Assembly (NCBI RefSeq): GCF_041529975.1 | Contig: NZ_CP168030.1 | Coordinates: 1,860,001 to 1,924,000 of the forward strand | Length of the DNA: 64,000 nucleotides | Reading direction: 5' to 3' | From: Microbacterium maritypicum | Lineage (GTDB): Bacteria > Actinomycetota > Actinomycetes > Actinomycetales > Microbacteriaceae | In this document: piece by piece, positions 29,623-38,726 of the stretch | Position numbering within the stretch: position 1 is the stretch's first letter | How the letters are laid out: every line of letters starts with the position of its first letter | Position numbers and translations under genes: made by a program | Notes under the pieces: model-generated | Databases searched by the model: none | What the model was told of the DNA's origin: nothing | What the model saw: the letters and a program-made list of their open reading frames with translations, nothing else

Positions 29623-31022
29623 CCGCTGAAAGCGGAACAGAACTCCCGCCCACCACGACGACCACCAAGGGCCTGCACCCGGGGCTGACCCGCCGCCAGA
29701 TCTCGATGATGGGGCTCGGCGGCGCGATCGGCGCCGGCCTGTTCGTCGGATCCGGGCAGGCGATCAGCATCGCCGGCCCCGCCGTCCTGGTCTCGTACCT
29801 CGTCGCCGGCGGCATCGTCGTGCTCGTGATGGCGATGCTGGCCGAGATGGTGGCGGCGCGACCGAGCTCCGGCGCTTTCAGCTCGTACGCGCAGAAGGCG
29901 ATGGGCCGCAGCGCCGGCAGCGCGGTCGGATGGCTCTACTGGATCCAGCTGGTCGTCGTGATCGCCGCCGAGGCGACGGGCGCCGGGGCGATCGTGGCGA
30001 ACTGGACGCCGGGCATCCCCGCCTGGGTGTGGGTGCTGATCTTCGTCGTGGCGCTCACCGCCGTGAACCTGTTCGGGGTGCGCAACTACGGCCGCTTCGA
30101 GTTCTGGTTCGCGGCCATCAAGGTCGCGGCGATCATCGCCTTCCTCGTGGTGGGGGTGTGCGCGATCGTCGGACTCATCCCGGGCGTGCCCGCGACCGGC
30201 ATCGCGAACCTCGTCGACAACGGCGGTTTCGCGCCGAACGGCATCGCCGGAATCGCGGGCGCCCTGCTCATCGTGGTGTTCGCGTTCGGAGGCACCGAGG
30301 TCGTCGCGATCGCCGCCGCCGAGTCGAACGACCCCGCCCACAACATCCGCCGCATCGTGCGCGAGGTGCTCGTGCGCATCCTCGTCTTCTACGTCGGATC
30401 GATCTTCGTGATCGTGGCGGTCCTGCCGTGGAACGATCCCGCGGTCAAGGACGGCCCGTTCTCGGCGGTGCTCGAGACCCTGAACGTCCCCGGCGTCGGT
30501 CTCGTGATGGACCTGATCGTGATCATCGCGCTGCTGTCGGCCATGAACGCCAACATCTACGGTGCCTCCCGCATGGCGTACTCGCTGGGGGAGCGCGGAC
30601 TCGCTCCGCTGGCCGCCACCCGCACGAGCATCAAGGGCGTGCCGTTCGTCGCCGTGCTGGCCTCGGTCGCCTTCGGCTTCGTGACGGTCGGGCTCAACTG
30701 GGCGTTCCCCGATGTGGTCCTGCCCGCGCTCCTGAACGTGGTCGGCTCGACGCTGCTCGTGATCTGGACGGCCACGGCGGTCGCGCAGATCATCCTCCGC
30801 ACCCGCGCGGATCGCACGGGCGAGGAGATGCCGATGCGGATGTGGGGCTTCCCGTGGCTGTCGTGGCTGTGCCTGGTGCTGCTCGCCGCGGTGATCGCGC
30901 TCGCGATGGTCGACCCGGCAGCGCGCATCCAGCTCCTGTTGACCCTCGCGCTCACCGGTGTGCTCCTCCTCGTCGCCCGCGCGACCAGGGGATACGCGCG
31001 GGCCGGCGTGCCGCGGGAGTAG
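29619..31022 (+). CDS. APC-superfamily amino-acid permease
   Basis: A 467-aa transporter with about 12 hydrophobic segments. The AAT-type start GLTRRQISMMGLGGAIGAGLFVGSG and the FAFGGTEVVAIAAAESNDP segment are characteristic of GabP/AroP-like amino-acid:proton symporters. The N-terminus is a Thr/Pro-rich cytoplasmic tail. It lies between a HisC-like aminotransferase (4-bp overlap) and an Lrp/AsnC regulator (3-bp gap), suggesting uptake of the amino acid transaminated by the former. Confidence 0.92.
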   Translation: MTAESGTELPPTTTTTKGLHPGLTRRQISMMGLGGAIGAGLFVGSGQAISIAGPAVLVSYLVAGGIVVLVMAMLAEMVAARPSSGAFSSYAQKAMGRSAGSAVGWLYWIQLVVVIAAEATGAGAIVANWTPGIPAWVWVLIFVVALTAVNLFGVRNYGRFEFWFAAIKVAAIIAFLVVGVCAIVGLIPGVPATGIANLVDNGGFAPNGIAGIAGALLIVVFAFGGTEVVAIAAAESNDPAHNIRRIVREVLVRILVFYVGSIFVIVAVLPWNDPAVKDGPFSAVLETLNVPGVGLVMDLIVIIALLSAMNANIYGASRMAYSLGERGLAPLAATRTSIKGVPFVAVLASVAFGFVTVGLNWAFPDVVLPALLNVVGSTLLVIWTATAVAQIILRTRADRTGEEMPMRMWGFPWLSWLCLVLLAAVIALAMVDPAARIQLLLTLALTGVLLLVARATRGYARAGVPRE

Positions 31023-31025
31023 CCG

Positions 31026-31508
31026 ATGCGCATCGATCGCCTCGACGCCCAGCTCATCCGGCTGCTCACCGAGTCCCCGCAGTTGCCGATCCTGGAAGTC
31101 GCGCGGCGGCTCGGGATCGCCCGCGGCACTGCGACGAGCCGTCTCGCGCGCCTGCACGAGGGCGGGGTGATCGAGGCGATCGTGCCGCGCGTCGACCCGG
31201 CCGGCTTCGGCTACGGCGTGGTCGCCTTCTGCCTGGTCGAGATCGATCAGAAGGTCGGTCATGACGAGGTGGCGACGGCCCTGGCGAACGCGGTGCCCGA
31301 GATCGTCGACATGCACACCGTCACGGGCGCCAGCGACATGCAGCTGCGGCTGGTGGCGCGGGATGCGACGCGGCTGCAGGAGGTGCTCGACCGGGTCGCG
31401 CTGGTGCCCGGCGTCGCCCGCACGGCCTCCTCGATCGCGATGCGCACCCACCTCTCGGGGCGGGTGCTCCCGCTGGTGGACCACGTCGCGACGGACGATC
31501 CCGCCTAG
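31026..31508 (+). CDS. Lrp/AsnC family transcriptional regulator
   Basis: A 160-aa regulator with an N-terminal winged helix (LDAQLIRLLTESPQLPILEV, then GIARGTATSRLARL) and a C-terminal RAM/effector domain (ASDMQLRLVARDATRLQEVL). It is the third gene of the aminotransferase-permease operon. It probably senses the transported amino acid and acts on the repeat cluster at 28411-28497. It is convergent with pmt across 12 bp. Confidence 0.92.
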   Translation: MRIDRLDAQLIRLLTESPQLPILEVARRLGIARGTATSRLARLHEGGVIEAIVPRVDPAGFGYGVVAFCLVEIDQKVGHDEVATALANAVPEIVDMHTVTGASDMQLRLVARDATRLQEVLDRVALVPGVARTASSIAMRTHLSGRVLPLVDHVATDDPA

Positions 31509-31520
31509 TGCCTCACACCC

Positions 31521-33074
31521 TCACACCCAGCCGGGCAGCCAGTTGTGCAACAACCAGAACTCGTACGGCACGCTCATCCCGGTCCACAGCGGCAGGAAGA
31601 ACGCCGAGACCAGCACCACGAACGTCAGGAAGATGATCACCGTGCGCTCGCCGGACTGCCGCCGGTACAGCGGATCCTCCCGCTTTCCGGCGATGATCCG
31701 CAGCGTCATCGCCAGGGCGAGCACGAGGAACGGCATCATCACGACCGTGTAGAACTGGAAGATCGTGCGCTCGGGGAACATCAGCCACGGCAGGTAGGTG
31801 ACCGCGAGGCCGACGAGCGGAACGGTCAGCTCCGGACCGACCGGCTGCCGCGTGATCCAGCTCCGCACGAGTCGATAGATCAGGTAGACGGCGGCCGCGA
31901 CCCCGCCGTACCAGATGAGCGGATTGGGGACGGCGGAGATCACACCGATGCAGTGATCCGTGCCGCAACCCGAGGGGGAGGGGTCGACCCAGACCGCGGT
32001 CGGACGCAGCAGCAGCGGCCACTCCCACGCGGGGCTCGCATAGGGGTGCCCGCGGCTCAGGCCCACGTGGAATCCGAGCATGGACTCGTGGTACTTCCAC
32101 AGTGCGAGCAGGGGGTTGGTGTCGCTCTTGCGGTCATAGCCGCCGGCGGTCACGAGCCAGCCGGTCCAGCTGATGAGGTACACCGCGAGGGCGGGGAAGA
32201 CGAGCAGTACGAATGAGACGGGCCCCTGGCGGAATGCGGCGGCGGTCGGCCACAGCACCACGCCGGCGCGGCGCCGGGCCAGCGCATCGGTGATCACGAC
32301 GTACAGCCCGAAGCCGGCGAGGACGTAGAGCCCCGACCACTTCACGGCGCACGCCGCGCCCAGGGCGAGTCCCGCGGCGACCAGCCACGGACGGCGCCAC
32401 AGCACGGGCCCCCAGAACGGATCCGGCGCGTCGGGGTCGCGCCTCTCGAGCACGGGGATCGTCCGCTGCCGGTCGATCAGCACGAACAGCACGCCCAGCA
32501 GGATGAAGAACGTCAGGATGCCGTCGAGCAGGGCGATGCGGCTCATCACGATGCTGAGCCCGTCGATCGCGAGCAGGGTGCCGGCCACGGTCGCGACGAC
32601 CACCGAGCCGCTGAGGCGCCGGGCGATCAGGTACACCAGCAAGACGGACGCCGTGCCGAAGAGCGCGGTGGCCAGCCGCCAGCCGCCGCTGTTCTCCGGG
32701 CCGCCGATCGCCATGCCCAGCGCGATCAGCCACTTGCCCAGCGGCGGATGTACGATGAACGCGCCCTGGTCGGAGAGCGGAAGATCCTCGCCGGTCGGGA
32801 ACGCCTGGTTCGCGCCGTCGCCCCAGGTGCCTTCGTAGCCCAGGGTCCACAGCGACCAGGCGTCCTTGACGTAGTAGGTCTCGTCGAAGGCCAGCTCGTG
32901 CGGATGGGCGACGCCGATCAGCCGGAGGACCGCGGCCAGCGCGGTGATGACCAGTGGGGCGAGCCAGCGGATCGCGCGGCCCAAGTCCGGATCGAGGAGC
33001 ACGCGGTCGCGAAGTCGCCCGTAGCGCGTCAGCCGTGCCTCGGGGGCAGGGAGCAGGGGCACGGGCGCGGTCAC
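31521..33074 (-). CDS. pmt: Dolichyl-phosphate-mannose--protein mannosyltransferase
   Basis: A 517-aa GT39 membrane glycosyltransferase. The first loop HELAFDETYYVKDAWSLW carries the DE pair needed for catalysis in PMT proteins. Roughly ten membrane segments follow, and the C-terminal region ends with the GTase-associated hydrophobic helices. It transfers mannose from polyprenyl-phosphate-mannose to exported proteins. In mycobacteria the homologue (Rv1002c) is likewise divergent from rsmI. The GTG at 33074 is 6 nt after a TAGGCT box. Confidence 0.93.
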   Translation of the reverse strand: MTAPVPLLPAPEARLTRYGRLRDRVLLDPDLGRAIRWLAPLVITALAAVLRLIGVAHPHELAFDETYYVKDAWSLWTLGYEGTWGDGANQAFPTGEDLPLSDQGAFIVHPPLGKWLIALGMAIGGPENSGGWRLATALFGTASVLLVYLIARRLSGSVVVATVAGTLLAIDGLSIVMSRIALLDGILTFFILLGVLFVLIDRQRTIPVLERRDPDAPDPFWGPVLWRRPWLVAAGLALGAACAVKWSGLYVLAGFGLYVVITDALARRRAGVVLWPTAAAFRQGPVSFVLLVFPALAVYLISWTGWLVTAGGYDRKSDTNPLLALWKYHESMLGFHVGLSRGHPYASPAWEWPLLLRPTAVWVDPSPSGCGTDHCIGVISAVPNPLIWYGGVAAAVYLIYRLVRSWITRQPVGPELTVPLVGLAVTYLPWLMFPERTIFQFYTVVMMPFLVLALAMTLRIIAGKREDPLYRRQSGERTVIIFLTFVVLVSAFFLPLWTGMSVPYEFWLLHNWLPGWV

Positions 33075-33080
33075 CGGTCC

Positions 33081-33086
33081 AGCCTA
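33081..33086 (-). promoter_or_regulatory. -10 box of pmt, leaderless type
   Basis: Minus-strand TAGGCT, 6 nt before the GTG at 33074. It lies 11 bp from the -10 box of the divergent rsmI, so the two promoters overlap. Confidence 0.65.
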
Positions 33087-33097
33087 GACAACCCGCC

Positions 33098-33103
33098 TAA
33101 GCT
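33098..33103 (+). promoter_or_regulatory. -10 box of rsmI, leaderless type
   Basis: TAAGCT, 6 nt before the GTG at 33110. Its -35 region would fall on the pmt start codon region. Confidence 0.65.
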
Positions 33104-33109
33104 GGGCGG

Positions 33110-33937
33110 GTGATCATCCTCGCCGCCACTCCGATCGGAAATCTCGGCGACGCGTCCCGCCGCCTGGTGGAGGTGCTGGAGAACGCCGAGGTCGTCGTCG
33201 CGGAAGACACCCGCACCACGGTGCGACTCCTGAAGGCGCTGCAGATCGACAACCGTCCACGTCTGATCGCGCTGCACGACCACAACGAGAAGCAGAAGGC
33301 GGCAGAGCTCGCCGCCCTCGCCGCGGAGACCGACATCGTCGTGATGAGCGACGCCGGGATGCCGACCGTCAGCGATCCCGGTTACGGGCTGGTCGCCGAG
33401 GCCGTGGCACAGGGCGTCACGGTGACGGCGATCCCCGGTCCGAGTGCGGTGCTGATGGCGCTCGCGATCTCGGGCCTCCCCACCGACCGTTTCACGTTCG
33501 AGGGGTTCCTGCCGCGCAAGCCGGGGGAGCGCCGCTCGACCCTTCGCGCGCTCGCCGCGGAACCCCGCACCATGGTGTTCTTCGAGTCCCCGGCCCGCCT
33601 CGCGAGTGCGCTCGCCGACATGGGTGCGGCGTTCGGCGACGAGCGGCGGATCGCGGTGTGCCGTGAGCTCACGAAGCTGTACGAGGAGGTGCGCCGCGGC
33701 ACGGCATCCGAGCTGGTCGCCTGGGCCGAGAACGGCGTCAAGGGCGAGATCGTCGTCGTCGTCGAGGGTGCTTCCCGCCGCGACGCCTCCCCGGAGGACG
33801 CGCTCGCCCAGGTGCAGAAGCTCATCGCCGACGGCATCCGCCTGAAGGACGCCGCCTCCGAGGTGGCCGCGCTCACCGGCCTCTCCTCCCGAGACCTCTA
33901 CCAGGCCGCGCTGGCCGCCCGCTCCGGAGGGGCATGA
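33110..33937 (+). CDS. rsmI: 16S rRNA (cytidine(1402)-2'-O)-methyltransferase
   Basis: A 275-aa tetrapyrrole-methylase-fold protein. ILAATPIGNLGDASRRLVE, VVAEDTRTTVRLL and VVMSDAGMPTVSDPGYGLV are the RsmI signatures. It methylates the 2'-O of C1402 in the ribosomal P site. The GTG start at 33110 matches the family N-terminus. The 3' end overlaps the LacI-type regulator start by 4 bp. Confidence 0.95.
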   Translation: MIILAATPIGNLGDASRRLVEVLENAEVVVAEDTRTTVRLLKALQIDNRPRLIALHDHNEKQKAAELAALAAETDIVVMSDAGMPTVSDPGYGLVAEAVAQGVTVTAIPGPSAVLMALAISGLPTDRFTFEGFLPRKPGERRSTLRALAAEPRTMVFFESPARLASALADMGAAFGDERRIAVCRELTKLYEEVRRGTASELVAWAENGVKGEIVVVVEGASRRDASPEDALAQVQKLIADGIRLKDAASEVAALTGLSSRDLYQAALAARSGGA

Positions 33938-35040
33938 CCGTGAGCAAAGCGGCGACCGTGTACGACGTGGCCGATCGGGCCGGCGTGTCCATCGCCACCG
34001 TGTCGCGCGTGCTGCGCTCGCCGGATGCGGTGCGTCCGGTCACACGGGAGCGCGTGCTCGATGCCGTGTCCGCCCTGGGTTACGTGCCCAGCGGCAGTGC
34101 CCGGGGTCTCGCGGAGCGCCGCACCGGGGTGCTCGGGCTGTACTTCCCCGGGTTCGACGCCGCGGAAGACGCTCCGCCGCTGGACGTGCTCTCCGATGCC
34201 GATGCGCCGCCGTTCGCGATCGTCCGTGATGACGCGGATGGCGATGACGGACACACCTCGATGCTCTTCCTCGACGAGGTGCTGCGCGGCGCGGAGCTGG
34301 AGGCGTGGAAGCAGGGTTTCGAACTCATGGTCGGCGTCGGACGCGACGATCCCGATCGCTCGACGGTGCGCGACATGGCCGGCCGTGTCGACGGCCTCAT
34401 GGTGCTCGCGAGCAGTGTGCCCGACGACGTGCTGGCGCGCCTCGCCCGGCGGATCCCGGTCGTGGTCCTCTCCGGGCCGCCGCGCGGCGATCACTACGAC
34501 CACGTCACGGTGAGCAATGCCGAGGCGATGGCCGAGCTGACCCGGCATGTCCTGGCCCAAGTGGGGGACGGGCCGCTGGCCTTCCTCGCCGGCCCCGAGG
34601 ACTCGCCGGACGGCCTGCAGCGGTGGGAGGGGTTCGCGGCGGCGGTGACGGCCGCGGGCCGATCCCTCGACGACGTGACCGTCCTCCGCGGCGACTTCAC
34701 CCGCGGCTCGGGCCGTCGTGCCGCCGAGGAGCTGGTCGTATCCGGCGCGCCGGCAGCGCTGATCTCCGCGAATGACCAGATGGCGCTCGGCGCGCTCGAC
34801 GTGTTCCGCGGCGCCGGCATCCGCGTGCCCGAAGACCTCCTCGTGACCGGGTTCGACGGCATCGAGGCGGCCGCGCTGTCGCGCCCCCCGCTCACCACGA
34901 TCCGCCAGCCCATGATCGACCTCGGGCGCGCAGCCGTCCAGGTGCTCGCACGGCGCCTGGAGAGCATGGAGGCCGAGCCGGTGCTGGCTCGCCTGCCGCT
35001 GCAGATCCTCCTTCGCGAGAGCTCGCAGCGCCCCTCCTGA
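33934..35040 (+). CDS. LacI family transcriptional regulator
   Basis: A 368-aa regulator. The N-terminal LacI helix-turn-helix is TVYDVADRAGVSIATVSRVL. A periplasmic-binding-like effector domain follows, with a ~35-residue acidic insertion after residue 70 (FDAAEDAPPLDVLSDADAPP). The C-terminus (VTGFDGIEAAALSRPPLTTI) is standard. It is the probable repressor of the beta-glucoside operon, whose promoter 50 bp downstream contains a LacI-type palindrome. It overlaps rsmI by 4 bp. Confidence 0.92.
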   Translation: MTVSKAATVYDVADRAGVSIATVSRVLRSPDAVRPVTRERVLDAVSALGYVPSGSARGLAERRTGVLGLYFPGFDAAEDAPPLDVLSDADAPPFAIVRDDADGDDGHTSMLFLDEVLRGAELEAWKQGFELMVGVGRDDPDRSTVRDMAGRVDGLMVLASSVPDDVLARLARRIPVVVLSGPPRGDHYDHVTVSNAEAMAELTRHVLAQVGDGPLAFLAGPEDSPDGLQRWEGFAAAVTAAGRSLDDVTVLRGDFTRGSGRRAAEELVVSGAPAALISANDQMALGALDVFRGAGIRVPEDLLVTGFDGIEAAALSRPPLTTIRQPMIDLGRAAVQVLARRLESMEAEPVLARLPLQILLRESSQRPS

Positions 35041-35076
35041 CGCCCCGCGGCACGGCGCCACGCCGGTGTCAAGGGG

Positions 35077-35106
35077 TTGCTTTCGAAAAATGTATGCGCT
35101 TACAAT
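35077..35106 (+). promoter_or_regulatory. Promoter of the beta-glucoside operon
   Basis: -35 TTGCTT (35077-35082), an 18-bp spacer and -10 TACAAT (35101-35106). This is the only place I see in the window with both hexamers close to consensus. The operator at 35091-35104 overlaps the spacer and -10 box. Confidence 0.7.
35091..35104. promoter_or_regulatory. LacI-type operator
   Basis: TGTATGCGCTTACA, a palindrome apart from one mismatched pair and close to the LacI-family consensus TGTAAGCGCTTACA. It overlaps the promoter so that bound repressor would block RNA polymerase. The likely repressor is encoded just upstream (33934-35040). Confidence 0.75.
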
Positions 35107-35188
35107 CGCTGAGGCGGCGCAGGCCGTCGGTCATGACAGAGACGACATGAGGTGGCAGATGTCCGGTGGCAGAACACCGAGAGCGCGG

Positions 35189-36838
35189 ATGATGGGACGC
35201 TGGCGCAGAGCGGCGATCGTCGGCCTTGCAGCAGCCGCAGTCGCACTGAGCGGCTGCAGCATCCAGATCACATCCCAACCCGATCCCTCGATCGGCGACG
35301 ACACGATGCTGATCAACGCCGACAAGGGCAACCCGTTCTTCACGAGGAACTTCAACCCGTATCTCACCAACACGCGCACGGCGTCGCGGTGGATCTACGA
35401 GCCGCTGATCCTGGTCAACCCGCTCGACGGCACGCAGAACCCCTGGCTGGCGACCGAGTGGTCCCAGCCCGACGCCCGCACCATCGTCATGACGATCCGT
35501 GACGACGTCGAGTGGAGCGACGGCGAAGACCTGACGCCGGACGATGTGGCCTTCACGTTCCAGCTGCTCAAGGACAACCCCGCGCTCGACATCAAGGGTG
35601 CCTGGCAGCATCTGGAGAGCGTCGAGACCGAGGGCGACGACGTGATCATGCACCTCCAGACCGAGGATGCTCCGTCGCTGCCCATCCTCGGCCAGACCAT
35701 GATCGTGCCGGAGCACCTCTGGGCCGACGTGAAGGACCCCGCCACGTACCGCAACGAGACACCGGTCGGGACCGGGCCGTTCGTGCTCGGCAACTACAAC
35801 GACCAGCAGTACTCGATGGACCGCAACCCCGACTACTGGCAGGCCGACAAGATCGAGATCGAGCACATCATCCTGCCCTCGACCAACTCGCAGCTCGACA
35901 CCGTGAGCCGCGGGTACGACTGGGCGTACTCGTTCATCTCCGACGTGGAGGGCACCTGGGGTGCGGCGAGTCCGGACAACAAGTGGTGGTTCCCGCCGGG
36001 CGGCGTGATCGCCCTGATGCCGAACCTCGAGGTCGCCCCCTTCGACGACGTGAACGTCCGCCGAGGCATCGCGCTCTCCCTCGATCGCGAGGAGATCGCC
36101 GAGACCGCTTCCGAGGGGTACATGGAGCCCGCCGGCCAGACCGGACTGATCCTCCCGAACCAGGAGGAGTATCTCGACCCGAGCATCCCCGACGAGGGCA
36201 TGATCACGCAGGACACGGACGCTGCGCTCGAAGCCTTCGAGAAGGCGGGCTACACCCTCGACGGCGACCGGCTCGTGGACGCCGACGGTGAGCAGCTCGA
36301 GTTCGCGCTCACCACGGCCAACGGCTTCACCGACTGGACCAGGGCGGCGCAGACCGTGCGCAGTCAGCTCGCCGAGGTCGGCGTGAAGGTCACGCTCAAG
36401 CTCCCGCAGCCCGCGGGATACCAGAGCGCGATCAGCAACGGCGACTTCGAGATGGCGATCGGCGGCATGGGCAACGGCGACGTCTACCAGGCCTACAACA
36501 ACCTGCTCTCCAGCGAGTTCTACGTGCCATCGGGTGAGACGACCGCCAACAACTTCGAGCGCTACCGCTCGGACGAGGCCGACGCGCTGCTGGCCGAGTA
36601 CCGCGAGACCGTCGACACCGATCGCCAGGCCGAGATCGTGAAGGAGCTGCAGGGCATCGTCTACGACGAGATGCCCGTGATCGGCCTCTACTACGGCGGC
36701 ATCTGGGGTCTGTTCAACGACGCCAAGTTCACCGGCTGGCCGAGTGAGGAAGACCCGTACATGATCCCGCAGAACTACGATTCCGCGCCGCTGGGCATCT
36801 TCACGCGGCTCGAGCGAGTCAAGGAGGACGACAAGTGA
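35189..36838 (+). CDS. Peptide-type ABC transporter substrate-binding lipoprotein (probable beta-glucoside importer)
   Basis: A ~549-aa SBP_bac_5 lipoprotein. The start at 35189 gives a compact signal peptide with lipobox ALSGC (Cys23) and follows GAGAG by 5 nt; in-frame ATGs at 35147 and 35159 are alternatives downstream of the predicted promoter. The body has ATEWSQPDARTIVMTIRDDV, GTGPFVLGNYND and VNVRRGIALSLDREEI. Opp-type importers of cellobiose and other beta-glucans are known, and the operon's GH1 enzyme and LacI-type operator support a sugar ligand rather than peptides. Confidence 0.88.
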   Translation: MMGRWRRAAIVGLAAAAVALSGCSIQITSQPDPSIGDDTMLINADKGNPFFTRNFNPYLTNTRTASRWIYEPLILVNPLDGTQNPWLATEWSQPDARTIVMTIRDDVEWSDGEDLTPDDVAFTFQLLKDNPALDIKGAWQHLESVETEGDDVIMHLQTEDAPSLPILGQTMIVPEHLWADVKDPATYRNETPVGTGPFVLGNYNDQQYSMDRNPDYWQADKIEIEHIILPSTNSQLDTVSRGYDWAYSFISDVEGTWGAASPDNKWWFPPGGVIALMPNLEVAPFDDVNVRRGIALSLDREEIAETASEGYMEPAGQTGLILPNQEEYLDPSIPDEGMITQDTDAALEAFEKAGYTLDGDRLVDADGEQLEFALTTANGFTDWTRAAQTVRSQLAEVGVKVTLKLPQPAGYQSAISNGDFEMAIGGMGNGDVYQAYNNLLSSEFYVPSGETTANNFERYRSDEADALLAEYRETVDTDRQAEIVKELQGIVYDEMPVIGLYYGGIWGLFNDAKFTGWPSEEDPYMIPQNYDSAPLGIFTRLERVKEDDK

Positions 36839-37815
36839 AGTACGTGCTCCAGAAGTTCGGCCTGTTCGTGCTCACCCTGTGGGCCGCGGTCACCCTGAAC
36901 TTCTTCCTCCCGCGCATGATGCCGGGTTCCCCGGCGGATGCCGCCATCGCCAAGCTGTCCCAGAACGGGCCGGTGTCCGACGCCACCCGCGCCGCCATCG
37001 AAGCCCAGCTGGGCGTGCCGACCGGGTCGCTGTGGGACCAGTACATCGCCTACCTCGGCCAGGTCGTGCGGCTCGACTTCGGCGTCTCGTACACGTTCTA
37101 TCCCCAGTCGGTGGCGAGCATGGTGTCGACGGCATTGCCGTACACGATCGCCCTCGTCGGCATCGTCACGATCCTCGCGTTCGTGATCGGCACCCTCATC
37201 GGCGTCGCGGCCGCCTGGCGCCGAGGCACCTGGCTCGACACGCTGCCGACGCTGACGGGCTCCTTCCTCAGCACGTTCCCCTACTTCTGGACCGCGCTGC
37301 TGCTGCTGTTCTTCTTCGGCTACGTGCTGCACTGGTTCCCGACGACGGGGGCCTACTCCGCGACGACGACCCCCGGGTTCACCTGGGAGTTCCTCGGAGA
37401 CCTGCTCAGCCACGCGTTCCTCCCCGCGCTGACGATCCTGCTCACCTCACTCGGCGGCTGGATCATCGGGATGCGCAACGCCATGATCAACACGCTCGGT
37501 GAGGACTACATCACCTTCGGCGAGGCGAACGGGCTGCACGGCCGCACGATCGCCCTCCGCTACGCCGCGCGCAACGCGATCCTGCCGAACCTCACCGGCT
37601 TCGGGCTCACGCTCGGCGGTGTCGTGGGCGGATCGATCCTCGTCGAGCAGGTGTTCGGCTATCCCGGCATCGGGTACCTGCTCTTCAACGCCGTGATCGG
37701 GCAGGACTACCCGCTCATGCAGGCGCTCTTCCTGATGATCACCGTGAGCGTGCTCATCGCCAACTTCCTCGTGGACATCCTCTACGGGGTTCTCGACCCG
37801 AGGACACGCCGATGA
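36835..37815 (+). CDS. DppB-type ABC transporter permease
   Basis: A 326-aa permease. It has the MKYVLQKFGLFVLTLWAAVTLNF membrane start (GTG codon), an FFLPRMMPGSPADA extracytoplasmic motif and an EAA-type loop near TFGEANGLHGRTIALRYAARN. AAGGAGG (36821-36827) precedes the GTG, which overlaps the binding-protein stop (GTGA). It forms the channel with the next gene. Confidence 0.92.
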   Translation: MKYVLQKFGLFVLTLWAAVTLNFFLPRMMPGSPADAAIAKLSQNGPVSDATRAAIEAQLGVPTGSLWDQYIAYLGQVVRLDFGVSYTFYPQSVASMVSTALPYTIALVGIVTILAFVIGTLIGVAAAWRRGTWLDTLPTLTGSFLSTFPYFWTALLLLFFFGYVLHWFPTTGAYSATTTPGFTWEFLGDLLSHAFLPALTILLTSLGGWIIGMRNAMINTLGEDYITFGEANGLHGRTIALRYAARNAILPNLTGFGLTLGGVVGGSILVEQVFGYPGIGYLLFNAVIGQDYPLMQALFLMITVSVLIANFLVDILYGVLDPRTRR

Positions 37816-38726
37816 CTTCCACCATGAACGTCAAGATCCCCGCCGAGCGCATCGCCGCGCCCAGCCCGTGGCGCGCCTTCGGGCGCATGGTCGCCACCCT
37901 CTGGAGCAACGGCAAGGCCCGACTCGGCCTCTGCATCCTCGCCTTCTTCGTGCTGGTCGCGGTGTTCGCCCCGGTCCTCGCCCCCTACGGGCCGAAGGAG
38001 AACGGGTTCGACCGCAACGCCGATGCCTCCTGGGCGCACTGGCTCGGCACGACCGCCGCGGGGGAGGACGTGCTCAGCCAGCTCATCTACGGCGCGCAGA
38101 TCAGCCTGCTCGTCGGCTTCGCCGCCGGCATCCTCTCGACGATCGTCGCCGTGCTGATCGGCCTCAGCTGGGGTTACATGCGCGGCTTCGCGGGCGAGGT
38201 GGTCGGCTTCATCGTCAACCTCTTCCTCGTGATCCCGGGCCTACCTCTCATGATCGTGATCGCCGCCTACCTGCAGAACGGCGGCATCCTGATGATCATC
38301 GCCGTGATCGTGGTGACCGGCTGGGCGTGGGGCGCTCGCGTGCTCCGCAGCCAGACGCAGTCGCTGCGCGGCAACGACTTCGTCACCTCGGCGCAGTTCT
38401 CGGGGGACAGCCGGACGCGCATCGTGTTCCGCGAGATCCTGCCGAACATGACGTCGATCATCGCCGGCACGCTCTTCGGAGCGGCGACGGCGGCGATCCT
38501 CGCCGAGGCAGGACTGGAGTTCCTCGGCCTCGGTGACTCCAGCATCGTCAGCTGGGGCACCATGCTCTATTGGGCGCAGAACTCCAACTCCCTGCTCACC
38601 GGGCAGTGGCTGCTGCTGTTCGCCCCCGGTCTGTGCATCGCACTGCTGGCGCTGAGCCTGACACTGATCAACTTCGGCGTGGACGGCATCTCCAATCCGC
38701 GCCTGCGAGAGGGGAAGGGCCGATGA
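37812..38726 (+). CDS. DppC-type ABC transporter permease
   Basis: A 304-aa permease. After an N-terminal cytoplasmic stretch and first helix comes the HWLGTTAAGEDVLSQLIYGA signature of DppC proteins. The conserved loop is FVTSAQFSGDSRTRIVFREI. Start and end overlap neighbours by 4 bp. It is part of the LacI-controlled importer. Confidence 0.92.
   Translation: MTSTMNVKIPAERIAAPSPWRAFGRMVATLWSNGKARLGLCILAFFVLVAVFAPVLAPYGPKENGFDRNADASWAHWLGTTAAGEDVLSQLIYGAQISLLVGFAAGILSTIVAVLIGLSWGYMRGFAGEVVGFIVNLFLVIPGLPLMIVIAAYLQNGGILMIIAVIVVTGWAWGARVLRSQTQSLRGNDFVTSAQFSGDSRTRIVFREILPNMTSIIAGTLFGAATAAILAEAGLEFLGLGDSSIVSWGTMLYWAQNSNSLLTGQWLLLFAPGLCIALLALSLTLINFGVDGISNPRLREGKGR

Noticed and set aside
35090..35092. 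ATG 35090 as the start of the binding protein of the beta-glucoside operon
   Set aside because: It lies upstream of the predicted transcription start and overlaps the LacI operator, and it would add a long non-signal N-terminus.
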